Of a stretch of 64,000 nucleotides of DNA, positions 54,089-62,543 are shown in pieces. The notes beneath the pieces are model-generated. The model had not been told where the DNA came from. It did no database searches and was given only the letters and a program-made list of their open reading frames with translations. Every line of letters starts with the position of its first letter. Position 1 is the stretch's first letter. Made by a program: the position numbers and the translations under genes. The DNA is from DATMFV01 sp035555975 (GTDB taxonomy: Bacteria > Verrucomicrobiota > Verrucomicrobiia > Chthoniobacterales > Chthoniobacteraceae). The stretch is from positions 1 through 64,000 of the forward strand of contig DATMFV010000134.1 of NCBI GenBank assembly GCA_035555975.1, in the 5' to 3' direction.

Positions 54089-55339
54089 CTACTCCAACGC
54101 TCCGAGGACGATGGAGGCGTTGATCCCGCCAAAACCGAAGGCGTTATTCAGCAGGCAGCGAACCGGCTGGTGACGCCCATTGAGCGGGATGATGTCCAGA
54201 TCGCACAACGGGTCGGGCGTCTGCCAATGGAGCGTCGGCGGGAGAAACCCTTTCCGGATCGCCAGCGCCCCGATGACGCTTTCGATCGCCCCGGTCGCCC
54301 CGAGCGGATGCCCCGTGAACGCCTTGGTGCCGCTGATCGCCAGCCGCTCCGCATGGGGGCCGAAGACCTGCCGGATCGCGGCGATCTCGTTGGCGTCGTT
54401 GAGTTGCGTCGAACTGGCGTGGGCGTTGATATAGTCAACCGCCTCCGGCTCCACCCCGGCGTCGGCCAGCGCCTCGCGCATGCACGCGGCGACCCTCTCC
54501 CCCCCCGGCAGCGGCGTCGTCATATGATGCGCTTCGTTGTTGAGCCCGTAGCCGAGCACTTCCGCGTAAATCGGCGCGCCGCGGCGCTCCGCATGCCCCA
54601 GTTCCTCCAGCACCAGGCTCGCCGCCCCTTCGCCCATCACAAACCCGTCGCGGTGGAGATCAAACGGTCGGCATGCCAGGCGCGGTTCCCCCTCCCAGCG
54701 GCTCATGGTTCTGATCCGGTCAAACGCGCCAAAGGTCAGGGGACTCAACGGCGCTTCCGCCGCTCCGGCCACCATCACCTCCGCCCGCCCCTCGCGGAGG
54801 TAGCGAAGCGCTTCGCCAACCGCGATCACCCCGCTGGCGCAGGAGTTAGAGTTCGTCGTCCCCAGTCCCTGGAACCCGCACTCCATGGCGATATTGGCAT
54901 GCGCCGCCCCGCCGAAAATCTGCAATGCGAGCATCTGGTTGACCCCGCGGATGCCCTTTGCCAGAAACCGCGCGTGCTCCTCCTCCGCCCCGCAGATCCC
55001 GGCCAGCGCCGTGCCGAACGAGACGCCGACCCGCTCCTGCGGGCGCTCCCGGGACCATGGCAGCCCGGCATCCTCCAGCGCCAGCAGCGCGGAAGCGAGC
55101 GCCAGTTGCGCGTAACGGTCCATCCGCCGGAGCCGCTGCGGCGGGAAAAAGGCGGTCGGCTCCCAGTCGCGGATCTCCGCGGCACATTTCGCGCCGAAAG
55201 GGGCGGTATCAAACCGGGTCAGCCGCCCGATCCCGCTCCGGCCCGCCAGCAACGCTTCAAAAAACGCCTTTTTCCCCGACCCGATCGCCGTCAGCGGCCC
55301 GACCCCGGTGATCACCACCCTGCGGGAGTTCCGGTTCAT
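54089..55339 (-). CDS. Beta-ketoacyl-ACP synthase (FabF type)
   Basis: 416 residues. The thiolase-fold active site is complete: Cys in TNSNSCASGVIAVGE, His in NAHASSTQLNDANE, and His in TKAFTGHPLGATGAIE. The Gly-rich C-terminus NNAFGFGGINASIVLG is typical of KAS II. It elongates acyl chains on acyl carrier protein. It sits at the end of a chain of unrelated genes rather than in a fab operon, so it may serve a special lipid or polyene. Start ATG at 55339 overlaps the reductase gene's stop (ATGA). Confidence 0.9.
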   Translation of the reverse strand: MNRNSRRVVITGVGPLTAIGSGKKAFFEALLAGRSGIGRLTRFDTAPFGAKCAAEIRDWEPTAFFPPQRLRRMDRYAQLALASALLALEDAGLPWSRERPQERVGVSFGTALAGICGAEEEHARFLAKGIRGVNQMLALQIFGGAAHANIAMECGFQGLGTTNSNSCASGVIAVGEALRYLREGRAEVMVAGAAEAPLSPLTFGAFDRIRTMSRWEGEPRLACRPFDLHRDGFVMGEGAASLVLEELGHAERRGAPIYAEVLGYGLNNEAHHMTTPLPGGERVAACMREALADAGVEPEAVDYINAHASSTQLNDANEIAAIRQVFGPHAERLAISGTKAFTGHPLGATGAIESVIGALAIRKGFLPPTLHWQTPDPLCDLDIIPLNGRHQPVRCLLNNAFGFGGINASIVLGALE

Positions 55340-56061
55340 GCCGCCTCCTCCGGAGCCGTGCGGCGGTATTGCAGAAACCATTCGCCCCCCTGCCCTTCTT
55401 CCATTTTGCCGAGCCGGTAAAGCGCCGTATTGGCGAGGAAACGGTCTTCGAGCGCCCCGGTCAGCGTCGGGGCCGCCGCCCCGCCGAAGATCAGCGGACA
55501 GAGGGTCAGGTTCACCTCGTCGACGCACCCCGCCACCAGCAGGCTCGCCAGCAGGGTCGGCCCTCCTTCGCAGACCACGCGCCGCACGCCGTGCTCGCGC
55601 CAGAGGATCGCCAGCAGTTCGCGCAGGTCGACCTGCGGCCCCGGGGAAAGGTGGAGCGTTGCCCGGCCCTCCAGCGCCTCCCGGGTCGGCTGCGGCATCG
55701 CTTCGGTCGAAAAAAGGAGCCTCGGCGGTCCATCCTCATCCGAAAACAGCGGCAGCGCGGGGTCGAGCCGACCGCTTTCGCTCACCACCACCCGCAACGG
55801 CTCCGCACAACGCCCCGCCGCCTCGCGCGCGCGGCGCAGTTCCGCGTCGGGCAGGCGCATCGTCATCCGGTCGACTTCCAGCGTCCTGCGGCCGACCAGC
55901 ACCGCGTCGCCCGTCGCACGGATCTCCAGAAACCGCCGCTTGTCCAGAGGCGAGGAAAACATCGCCGGGGTGCGGTTGCGGGTCGAGACGCGCCCGTCCC
56001 ACGTCATCGCGAAATTCACGGCGACTTCAGGGCGGTCACGGTTCAGGGCGGAAAGTGGCAC
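55336..56061 (-). CDS. RibD C-terminal / dihydrofolate-reductase-like reductase
   Basis: About 241 residues of the RibD_C fold: RPEVAVNFAMTWDGRVSTRN at the start, DAVLVGRRTLEVDRM, and VVCEGGPTLLASLLVAGCVDE, which binds NADPH. The family reduces the ribosyl group of a pyrimidine in riboflavin synthesis or other substrates; no deaminase domain is fused, so it is not complete RibD. GTG at 56061 is the best start; the frame is open up to 56157. It overlaps the ketosynthase gene by four bases. Confidence 0.78.
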   Translation of the reverse strand: MPLSALNRDRPEVAVNFAMTWDGRVSTRNRTPAMFSSPLDKRRFLEIRATGDAVLVGRRTLEVDRMTMRLPDAELRRAREAAGRCAEPLRVVVSESGRLDPALPLFSDEDGPPRLLFSTEAMPQPTREALEGRATLHLSPGPQVDLRELLAILWREHGVRRVVCEGGPTLLASLLVAGCVDEVNLTLCPLIFGGAAAPTLTGALEDRFLANTALYRLGKMEEGQGGEWFLQYRRTAPEEAA

Positions 56062-56104
56062 GGCGGTGGAAGAAAAATGAAGCCTTCGAAAACGCTTTCC
56101 CCCG

Positions 56105-57148
56105 TTACTTGGAGGGGACCTCGCTCGGACCGAAGGGCGACCCCTGCACGGTAGCATCTTCGCCGCCCGATGACACGCCTCTTCCTGCGTTCGAAGGGCG
56201 GTAGCAGAGGTAGATCACCCCCCCGACCAGCCCGCCGAGGGCGATCACGAGGTAGCCGGTGAGCGAAATGACCGTCGCCGTCGCCGCATCGATCCCGCAC
56301 AGGTCGCCCAGGAGCCGGACAAACAACCCTTCCCGCAACCCCGCGCCGCCGATGCTGATCGGCATGGCGGTCAGCGTGTTGACGATCGGCATCAGCGCCG
56401 AAAAATCAAGCAGCGACACCTTCCCCGCCGCCGCCGAAAAGGCGCGCGCCACAAAATAAAACTGCACAAAGGAAAGGAAATGGACCGGCAGCGAGATCAG
56501 AAGCGCCGCCAGCGTCGAACGCCACGCCCGGGCGTAGAGCCGGTAGGCGACCGACATCTCGATCAGCTTTTCCCGCAGCGGCAGCCGTGCCGGAAGGCGA
56601 TGGACCAGCCCGCTCGCGGTCAGCCCGAAGGAAATGAAGACAAACGCCAGCGCCGAGCCAAAGATCGTCATCAACGTGTAGAGCAGCCCGGAAGTGACCG
56701 GCGTGCTCGTCAGCCAGTCGTACCGGAGCACGATCACCACCGCCGCCAGGAGGATCAATGCCATCAGCCCGACGATCCGGTCGACCATCGCGGCCAGCAC
56801 CGCCGCCGGTTTGCGCCCCGGCGTCTCCTTGAGCAGGTAGAAAATCTTCACCACGTCGCCCCCGGTTCCCCCCGGCATGAAGACATTGAAAAAAAGGCCG
56901 ATCAACACCAGCCCCAGCAACCGCAGCCAGCCGACCGTGATCCCCTGCACCTTCAGCAGGAGCCGCCAGCGCGCCACCCCAAAGATTTCGGCCACGCCAA
57001 ACGCCAGCGCCGCCAGCACAATCCAGCCGGTATGGGCCTGCGTGAGCGCCGCCCACATCTGCCGGTTGGTCTCCGGGTTGCGGAAAAGCCACGCCAGAAT
57101 CCCGATCGTCACCGCCGCCTGCAACAAGGTTACCAGCGTCTTTTTCAT
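56105..57148 (-). CDS. UPF0104 (AglD/MprF-N-like) integral membrane protein
   Basis: 347 residues with eight or nine transmembrane segments. Family marks are GLFFNVFMPGGTGGDVVKIFYL (the G-x-x-G-D near the inner face) and PISIGGAGLREGLFVRLLG. This family includes the flippase-like part of lysylphosphatidylglycerol synthase; no synthase domain is attached. Probably moves a lipid or lipid-linked sugar. The ATG at 57148 overlaps the upstream TIM-barrel gene (ATGA). Confidence 0.88.
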   Translation of the reverse strand: MKKTLVTLLQAAVTIGILAWLFRNPETNRQMWAALTQAHTGWIVLAALAFGVAEIFGVARWRLLLKVQGITVGWLRLLGLVLIGLFFNVFMPGGTGGDVVKIFYLLKETPGRKPAAVLAAMVDRIVGLMALILLAAVVIVLRYDWLTSTPVTSGLLYTLMTIFGSALAFVFISFGLTASGLVHRLPARLPLREKLIEMSVAYRLYARAWRSTLAALLISLPVHFLSFVQFYFVARAFSAAAGKVSLLDFSALMPIVNTLTAMPISIGGAGLREGLFVRLLGDLCGIDAATATVISLTGYLVIALGGLVGGVIYLCYRPSNAGRGVSSGGEDATVQGSPFGPSEVPSK

Positions 57149-58053
57149 GCTCCGAAACGTTCCTTCCATTCCTGCAACGACCGGGCGATCTCTTCCGCCT
57201 CCCGCGTCGTGCTCATTTCCCAGATCCACGGCGTCCCCCTGGGCACCAGCGGCACCAGTTCGCCGTACCGGACGCTTCCCCCCGTAAACGGCGCGCGGTG
57301 GTCCTCCCCGGGCCAGCGGACATCGTGCAGGTGGCACCCGATCAGCCGGGGCGCAACCCTGGCCAGCCACTCCGCGTGATCGACAAACCCGAGGTTCTCC
57401 TTCACCTGAAGGTGCCCGAAATCGTGCCAATACCCGAGGGTCGGGAAGGCTTCGAGCAAGGGCCCGAACTCCCGCTCGGTCGGCATCTCCTCGTACGAAT
57501 GCCGCCCTTCGAGCCCGAGCCGCACCCCGCGCTCCCCGGCGTAGTCGAGAAGCTCCTTCAACGCCTCCTGCAACCGCGCAAGGCCGGCCGGCGCGGCGGC
57601 TTCGCGCTCCACCACCGCCTGCTGCTTCGCCCGTGCGTACGGGCCGGAGAGGTGCCGCCCCGCCGTCGCCATCGCCAGGAGCGGCCGGGTGATCGGCTTC
57701 ATCGCCACGCTCCCGCCGTGCAGCACCACTTTTGGCGCACCGAGCCGCACGGCGAAGTCGATCGTCTGGCGGGTCAGTTTGATCGCCCGGTGGCGTTCCT
57801 CCGCCCGGGGCGAGGTAAACTGGAAACAGTCGGGAGCCGCCCGGGTGATCTCCACCGGCAGCGGGCAGAAATTGTGCAGGCTCGAAAACCGGACCCGCCC
57901 CTGCTGGAAGACCTTTTCGATCCCCGGCATCAGCGAAACGCGGATGCCGTGCCCCAGTTCCACATTATCGAACCCGAGCGCGAGCAACTCCTCCAGCATC
58001 GCCTCCCCGTCGGTGTGACGGTGCGAGTTCCAGCATGTTGAAATGGCAAGCAT
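57145..58053 (-). CDS. Sugar phosphate isomerase/epimerase-like TIM-barrel protein
   Basis: 302 residues of the AP endonuclease 2/xylose isomerase-like fold. AISTCWNSHRHTDGEAMLEE, VELGHGIRVSL, VVLHGGSVAM, RLGLEGRHSYEEM, GYWHDFGHLQVKE and IGCHLHDVRWPGEDH carry the usual metal-ligand Glu, Asp and His. The substrate is unknown. First gene of the operon leading to the membrane protein, reductase and ketosynthase. Leader GGCCGCCCTTTCTTTT before ATG is pyrimidine-rich. Confidence 0.85.
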   Translation of the reverse strand: MLAISTCWNSHRHTDGEAMLEELLALGFDNVELGHGIRVSLMPGIEKVFQQGRVRFSSLHNFCPLPVEITRAAPDCFQFTSPRAEERHRAIKLTRQTIDFAVRLGAPKVVLHGGSVAMKPITRPLLAMATAGRHLSGPYARAKQQAVVEREAAAPAGLARLQEALKELLDYAGERGVRLGLEGRHSYEEMPTEREFGPLLEAFPTLGYWHDFGHLQVKENLGFVDHAEWLARVAPRLIGCHLHDVRWPGEDHRAPFTGGSVRYGELVPLVPRGTPWIWEMSTTREAEEIARSLQEWKERFGA

Positions 58054-58221
58054 AAAAGAAAGGGCGGCCTCCTCTCCCCCATCGAAGGGGATCGAAATTG
58101 GCGGGCTTCAGGGGTCGCCTCACCCTCGGGGTACGTCAAGTTTTTTCGGCTTTTCCCTCTTGGCAATCCCTCCTTTTTGGCGTCATGTTGGCCGACGCCT
58201 TTTTTACGCGTGCCGTTTCCT

Positions 58222-59178
58222 ATGACCACCAAACCCCGCATTCCCGTCACCATTCTCACCGGCTTTCTGGGAGCCGGAAAGACCACGCTCCTCAACTACA
58301 TCCTCCAGCAGCAGCACGGCTACAAGTTCGCCGTCATCGTCAACGAGATCGGGGCGATCGGCATCGACAGCCAGCTCGTTGAAAACGCGAAGGAGGAGAT
58401 CGTCGAGATGAACAACGGCTGCGTCTGCTGCACGGTGCGCAAGGATCTGGTCAAAAGCGTCCAGGCCCTCATCAGGCGGGGCGGCTTCGACTACCTTCTG
58501 GTGGAGACCACCGGCATTGCCGATCCCGCGCCGGTCGCCCAGACCTTCCTGAACATCCCGCAGCTTCAGCAGTATGTGCAGTTGGATTCGATGATCACCG
58601 TCGTCGACGCCGAGCAGATCGAAAAACAGATCGCCGAAGTCGAAACCGCCACCGAACAGATCGCCATGGCCGACTTTGTCCTGCTCAACAAGACCGATCT
58701 GGTCGACGAGCAGCGCCTTGAGCGGCTTGAAACGACGATCGCCGAAATCAACCCACACACCCGGATCTTCCGGACCAATCACTCGCAGGTCAACCTGAAG
58801 GAGGTGCTCGACATGGCCGCCTTTGACGTTGACCGCAAGCTCGCCGCCGACCCGCAGTTCCTCGATGAACTCAATACCCGGCATCATCACGAGATCTCTT
58901 CGTTCTCGTTCCGTTTCGAAGTCCCCTTCAACCTGGAGCGCTTCGAAGCGTTCGTGGAGCATTTGAGCACCCACGCCAAGGTCTACCGTTCCAAGGGGTT
59001 TGTCTCGCTGGCGGGCAACCCGCGCCGCGCCATTTTCCACGGCGTCAACAACCGCTTTACGATCTTCTGGGACCGTCTCTGGGAAAAGGGGGAAACCCGC
59101 GTCAGCCAGCTCGTCTTCATCGGCAAGGGGCTGGATGAAAAAGCGATCGGCCAGGCGTTGCAACAGGCGTTGGCGTAA
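58222..59178 (+). CDS. CobW/COG0523 family GTPase (metal chaperone)
   Basis: 318 residues. P-loop GFLGAGKTTLLNYIL, the metal-binding CxCC motif in MNNGCVCCTVRKDL, Walker B-like LVETTGIADPAPV, and the guanine motif LLNKTDLVDE. The C-terminal CobW domain has FRFEVPFNLERFEAFVE and AKVYRSKGFVSLAG. It hands metal, probably zinc, to client proteins. ATG at 58222 preceded by GTGCCGTTTCCT. No zinc-uptake regulator site was seen upstream. Confidence 0.92.
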   Translation: MTTKPRIPVTILTGFLGAGKTTLLNYILQQQHGYKFAVIVNEIGAIGIDSQLVENAKEEIVEMNNGCVCCTVRKDLVKSVQALIRRGGFDYLLVETTGIADPAPVAQTFLNIPQLQQYVQLDSMITVVDAEQIEKQIAEVETATEQIAMADFVLLNKTDLVDEQRLERLETTIAEINPHTRIFRTNHSQVNLKEVLDMAAFDVDRKLAADPQFLDELNTRHHHEISSFSFRFEVPFNLERFEAFVEHLSTHAKVYRSKGFVSLAGNPRRAIFHGVNNRFTIFWDRLWEKGETRVSQLVFIGKGLDEKAIGQALQQALA

Positions 59179-59226
59179 ACCTTTTTTACCTTCTCCATCT
59201 TCATCCCGATACCCGACCTTTTTTCC

Positions 59227-60096
59227 ATGAACCCGATCCTCTTCCATATCAACTACTTCGAACAGGGCCAGACCACCGAACGCGCCTGTGAACTCGCCCG
59301 CCAGCTCGGCGCCGACGGCGTTGAATTCCGCCGCAAACCGGGCGCTTTCAAGGGCACCGACCTCGAGTACCTCGACGAAGTCTCCCGCGCGCTGGAGCGC
59401 CATCCGCTCGAATGGATCAGCTTTGGCGGCCCCGGCGTCAACCTGATGACCGGCGACCCTGAAACGACCGAACGCGAACTTGCTGCTGCCGAAGCCTTTT
59501 TCCGCAAGGCGGCGGGGCGGTTCCCGCTCAAGGTCGTCAACAGCTTCACCGGCACCCTCGCCAATGCCGACAAGTCGCTCCCGTTCGTCGAATACTGGCA
59601 CCATGGCTCGACCGTCGCCACCCCGGCGCAGTGGGAAGCGGCCACCGCCGGTTTCCAGCGGATGGGGGCGCTGGCGGGCGAACTCGGCTTCCGTTTCGCT
59701 TTTGAAACCCATGGCGTCTACCTCCACGACACCGTGGAAGCGACGATGAAGCTGGTGAGCGCGATCAACTCGCCCAACGTCGGCCTCCTCTGGGACCACG
59801 CCAACCTGATGCTCTTCCCGACCAGCCCGAGCCTGGAGGAAGTGATCACCCGGAGCGGCGACAAGCTCTTCTACGTTCACCTGAAGAACCTCCTCTTCTC
59901 GCCGTCGCGCTTCCTCGCCGTCAGCAGCCTGAGCGGGGGCATCATCAACGTGCGCGAACAGGTCAAACGCCTGCTCGCCAGCGGCTATACGGGCCCGATC
60001 GCCATCGAAGCCCCCCGCCAGGGCGACCGCGAACAGTTCGCGAAGGAAGACCTTGCCTATATCAGGGAAGTGCTGGAGAGCGCGAACGCTTCTTAG
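59227..60096 (+). CDS. Sugar phosphate isomerase/epimerase-like TIM-barrel protein
   Basis: 289 residues: ILFHINYFEQGQTTERACEL, GADGVEFRRKPGAF, FAFETHGVYLHDTVEATM, VGLLWDHANLMLF, LFYVHLKNLLFSPS and PIAIEAPRQGDREQF, which fit the xylose-isomerase-like fold with metal-binding Glu, Asp, His and Glu. Only about 48 bases after the CobW gene; the whole gap is nearly pure pyrimidine. Only distantly similar to 57145-58053. Substrate unknown. Confidence 0.85.
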   Translation: MNPILFHINYFEQGQTTERACELARQLGADGVEFRRKPGAFKGTDLEYLDEVSRALERHPLEWISFGGPGVNLMTGDPETTERELAAAEAFFRKAAGRFPLKVVNSFTGTLANADKSLPFVEYWHHGSTVATPAQWEAATAGFQRMGALAGELGFRFAFETHGVYLHDTVEATMKLVSAINSPNVGLLWDHANLMLFPTSPSLEEVITRSGDKLFYVHLKNLLFSPSRFLAVSSLSGGIINVREQVKRLLASGYTGPIAIEAPRQGDREQFAKEDLAYIREVLESANAS

Positions 60097-60100
60097 GTCA

Positions 60101-60318
60101 GGATGCCGACGGCATCCCAGCGGAGCAGCCGGGGGTTGAGCGCCAGCGACACCCCCGGAACAATGGACGAAAAAGAAAATCGATCCCGAAGGCGATCGCA
60201 GAAGGCAACGCGCCTGATTTCTGCGACCACTTTCAGGGTCGGTCTCCTCTCTTGTAAGCTTTCCGGGGGTATCGCTGCGCTCGACCCCCGGCTACCCGGC
60301 TTTGATCCCTCCGGGATC
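60101..60318. repeat. REP doublet (REPIN-like) between convergent genes
   Basis: Two related hairpins in opposite orientation: CCGGGGGT/ACCCCCGG at 60129-60158 and again at 60263-60291. Their loops match when one is reversed (GAGCGCCAGCGAC against GAGCGC-AGCGAT). The pair is bordered by smaller hairpins GGATGCC/GGCATCC (60101-60117) and GATCCC/GGGATC (60304-60318). It lies between the ends of convergent genes, the usual place for REP elements mobilised by RAYT transposases. No RAYT gene is in the window. This also covers the 266-base gap, which has no gene. Confidence 0.65.
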
Positions 60319-60362
60319 CCTTCGAAATAAATGAATACTAGCTATTGCCAGACGATCACCTC

Positions 60363-61301
60363 TCACTCCCTCAAGGAACGCTTGGCAGCCACGATTCCAA
60401 ACAGCAAAATCATTCCCCCCAGGATTTGCAGACCCGTCAGCCACTCTGCGAAAAGCACCCACGCGGCGATCGCGGCGGTCAAAGGTTGAAGCAGAAGACC
60501 GACCGTGGTTAACGATGCAGGCAGGGCCGCAAGAGCATAGGCAATCAGGCTCTGGCCGAGCAACTGGCAAAAAAACGCCAACGCCAGTACGACCAGCCAA
60601 CCCTGGCCGGTGACGGGGAGGATTACTTCACCGGCGAGTGCCGCGAGCGGAAGCAGAACGGCCGAGCTGGCCACCCCGCTCGTGAACATGAGGGCTGCGG
60701 TGTTCCATCCCCGGTCCCGGGCGGCTTTGATGAAAAGGAGGTATCCCGAGTAAAACAGTGCGGAGAGAATGCCGAGCCCGTCTCCTTTGAGGCTCTGCGC
60801 GGAAAGGTTGGCATTCCAGCCCACCAGCAGCACGGTTCCGAACAGGGCGATGCCCACGGCCAGCATGAAACGGCGGCTGACCGACTGGCGGAAAAACAAC
60901 CAGCCCAGAAGCGGGACAAAAACCACCGCCAGATTGGTCTCCAGCGTGGCGTTGGAAACCGAGGTCAACAGGATCGCCCGATGCCACAGCGCCAGATCAA
61001 TCGCAAAACAGACCCCCGCCAGCAGAGCCACTCCTCCGTTCCTGCGTCGGGTCGTTTCCCGAGGCCGCGCCTCGCGCCGCACCATCGCCAGCATGAGCGG
61101 CAGAGGAAGCGCGATCCTCCAGAACGCCGTGGCGATCGGCCCGCATTCGCTGAACCGGACAAAAACAGGACCAAACCCGATCGCGATCGCCCCCACGACA
61201 AGCGCCACCATCCCAAGCCGCTTTCCGCTCGTGAAACGGGAACCGCCTTCCGCCAAAACAGTGCTGTCACGAGGCTGCGATCGGTGTAAAGGTGATTTCA
61301 T
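60363..61301 (-). CDS. EamA/DMT-family transporter
   Basis: 312 residues, ten transmembrane segments in two EamA repeats (GMVALVVGAIAIGFGPVFVRF at the start of the first; GDGLGILSALFYSGYLLFIK at the start of the second). Members export metabolites such as amino acids or drugs. ATG at 61301; the in-frame TTG at 61325 is less likely. The next 222 bases upstream to 61523 hold no gene I can support and mark the change to lower GC. Confidence 0.9.
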   Translation of the reverse strand: MKSPLHRSQPRDSTVLAEGGSRFTSGKRLGMVALVVGAIAIGFGPVFVRFSECGPIATAFWRIALPLPLMLAMVRREARPRETTRRRNGGVALLAGVCFAIDLALWHRAILLTSVSNATLETNLAVVFVPLLGWLFFRQSVSRRFMLAVGIALFGTVLLVGWNANLSAQSLKGDGLGILSALFYSGYLLFIKAARDRGWNTAALMFTSGVASSAVLLPLAALAGEVILPVTGQGWLVVLALAFFCQLLGQSLIAYALAALPASLTTVGLLLQPLTAAIAAWVLFAEWLTGLQILGGMILLFGIVAAKRSLRE

Positions 61302-61523
61302 CAAGCGGACGGTCGTTTCCGCCAACTCATAGCGCAGAGAATATAGGCCTCCTCCGTACGAAGTGAATCGTGCCTCAAACGAATCTCGCTGTCAATTCGT
61401 TCCTCGAATTTCATGGCGAAAAAAATGGAGGATGCTCTTGACCTATCTTCCAAATTTGAAGACAATTGAATTGTTCGGAAAAATAAAGAGTCTCGCTCTG
61501 TATTTTCGTGTGTAAATACTGAT

Positions 61524-61685
61524 ATGAACGAAAATCATACTTCTATCATGATCACTGACGTTCCAACGCTTCTTTCTGGAATCAACGTTCCAGATTATGT
61601 CGTTGAGGTTCCCGTCACCGGAGATTGGGCTTCATATAGGCATTCACCATCTCCGTTTACAGCATCTAAGAAAGAAGGACGATAA
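61524..61685 (+). CDS. Possible 53-residue protein coupled to the first cassette gene
   Basis: An open frame of 53 codons begins with ATG at 61524 and ends in TAATG, overlapping the next start codon by one base. The product (MNENHTSIMITDVPTLLSGI at the N-terminus) has no known motif. Stop/start overlap is usual in coupled pairs such as immunity or antitoxin genes. Support is only the frame and the overlap. Confidence 0.35.
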   Translation: MNENHTSIMITDVPTLLSGINVPDYVVEVPVTGDWASYRHSPSPFTASKKEGR

Positions 61686-62485
61686 TGAGAAACACGCCGA
61701 ACACAATGCACCACATAAACAACAGCCAGATTCCAGCAGCGTTCTCCATGCTCATCGAAGAATTCGAGCGAGCAATCTACAAAGCGAACCGAGAAGGAGC
61801 AAAGGCATTCGAGGACAAGCGATACGATGATATCCCAATCCTTACCCAAAGGGCAAAAGGCATTGAATCCTTTCAGTCTCGTATTGTGTCGCTCGAAGAC
61901 GAATGGTCATCACGCACGACAGAGCCTGAACGAAAAAACAAGAAAGGCAAATGGACGAAGCAAGCCCCTGCTACGCCGGTTGCCTTTCACGCGGCTTGTG
62001 TGGCGAAGGCAAGCGAACAATTAAAGGCAGAATTCATGAAGCAGACGCGATCTTCATTTGTTAGCAAGGACGGCCAAACGGCTATTGTGGTTTCGGTCTC
62101 GCGAGAGCATGACATTGGCACTCAGAAGTTTTGCTGGTTCAGCTTTCATCCTTATCAGAGTGAGTTTCTGCAATCCAAACCGAATGGTTTTTTGGTTCTG
62201 GGCTGTGCCTCGCCAGAAAGAACATTAGTTATTCCGTATCGTGACTTTGAGCCTTGGACGAAGAAGCTCAATAAATCTGTCCGAGAAGACGAGTCCTTTT
62301 ACTGGCACATCAGAATTGTCACTGACGCTGGTGGATTTCGATTGAAGCTAGAAGGCCGAGGGAATCAGATAGATGTCGCTAAATATCAAAGCAAAGCAAA
62401 GCAAAGCAAAAATAAGCCGCACAAGGCGCTGCACCCAACGGCTACCCGCGTCACACCTCCTGCTGTCGCTTCGCTCCTTGCATGA
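61685..62485 (+). CDS. First cassette gene, unknown function, read-through into attC
   Basis: 266 residues, not recognised. An N-terminal helical region (EEFERAIYKANREGAKAFED, IPILTQRAKGIESFQSRIVS) is of a type often attached to restriction or regulatory modules. The C-terminal part (FVSKDGQTAIVVSVSREHD, KFCWFSFHPYQSEFL, GFLVLGCASPERTL, FYWHIRIV) is beta-rich and DNA- or ligand-binding in look. The last about 25 residues (KPHKALHPTATRV onward) are translated from the attC site, reached because of the CAAAG repeat at 62387-62406. With one repeat fewer, a TAA just before the attC would end the protein. Confidence 0.7.
   Translation: MRNTPNTMHHINNSQIPAAFSMLIEEFERAIYKANREGAKAFEDKRYDDIPILTQRAKGIESFQSRIVSLEDEWSSRTTEPERKNKKGKWTKQAPATPVAFHAACVAKASEQLKAEFMKQTRSSFVSKDGQTAIVVSVSREHDIGTQKFCWFSFHPYQSEFLQSKPNGFLVLGCASPERTLVIPYRDFEPWTKKLNKSVREDESFYWHIRIVTDAGGFRLKLEGRGNQIDVAKYQSKAKQSKNKPHKALHPTATRVTPPAVASLLA
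62387..62406 (+). repeat. (CAAAG)4 pentanucleotide repeat inside a coding end
   Basis: Four perfect CAAAG units, then CAAAAATAAG. In the present frame the repeat reads QSKAKQ and continues through the attC. Loss of one unit would bring the TAA at 62413-62415 into frame directly before the attC box. The repeat unit is not a multiple of three, so slippage would switch the C-terminus. Confidence 0.8.
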
Positions 62486-62526
62486 GTCGCACCACGGGCA
62501 GCTGTAGATGAGCTTGGACGTTAGGC
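62416..62526 (+). mobile_element. attC recombination site 1
   Basis: 111 bases. The left box GCCGCAC (62416-62422) is a weakened RYYYAAC; the right box GTTAGGC (62520-62526) is a perfect GTTRRRY core. Between them, the arms ACGGCTACCCGCG... and ...CACGGGCAGCTGT pair imperfectly across the middle. AAGGCGCTGCA and AGCTTGG are shared with site 3. Recombination would cut after the G at 62520. Confidence 0.75.
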
Positions 62527-62543
62527 AATTATATATCACTTTC

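Noticed and set aside
61302..61523. Possible attI or attC at the left edge of the cassette array
   Set aside because: I found no GTTRRRY core with a matching left box there, so no site was called.
61595..61849. Minus-strand 84-codon frame at the start of the cassette array
   Set aside because: Overlaps the first cassette gene and the small coupled frame; all other cassette genes run on the plus strand.
62387..62406. Short tandem repeat as a CRISPR remnant
   Set aside because: Five-base units without spacers; a microsatellite, not a CRISPR array.
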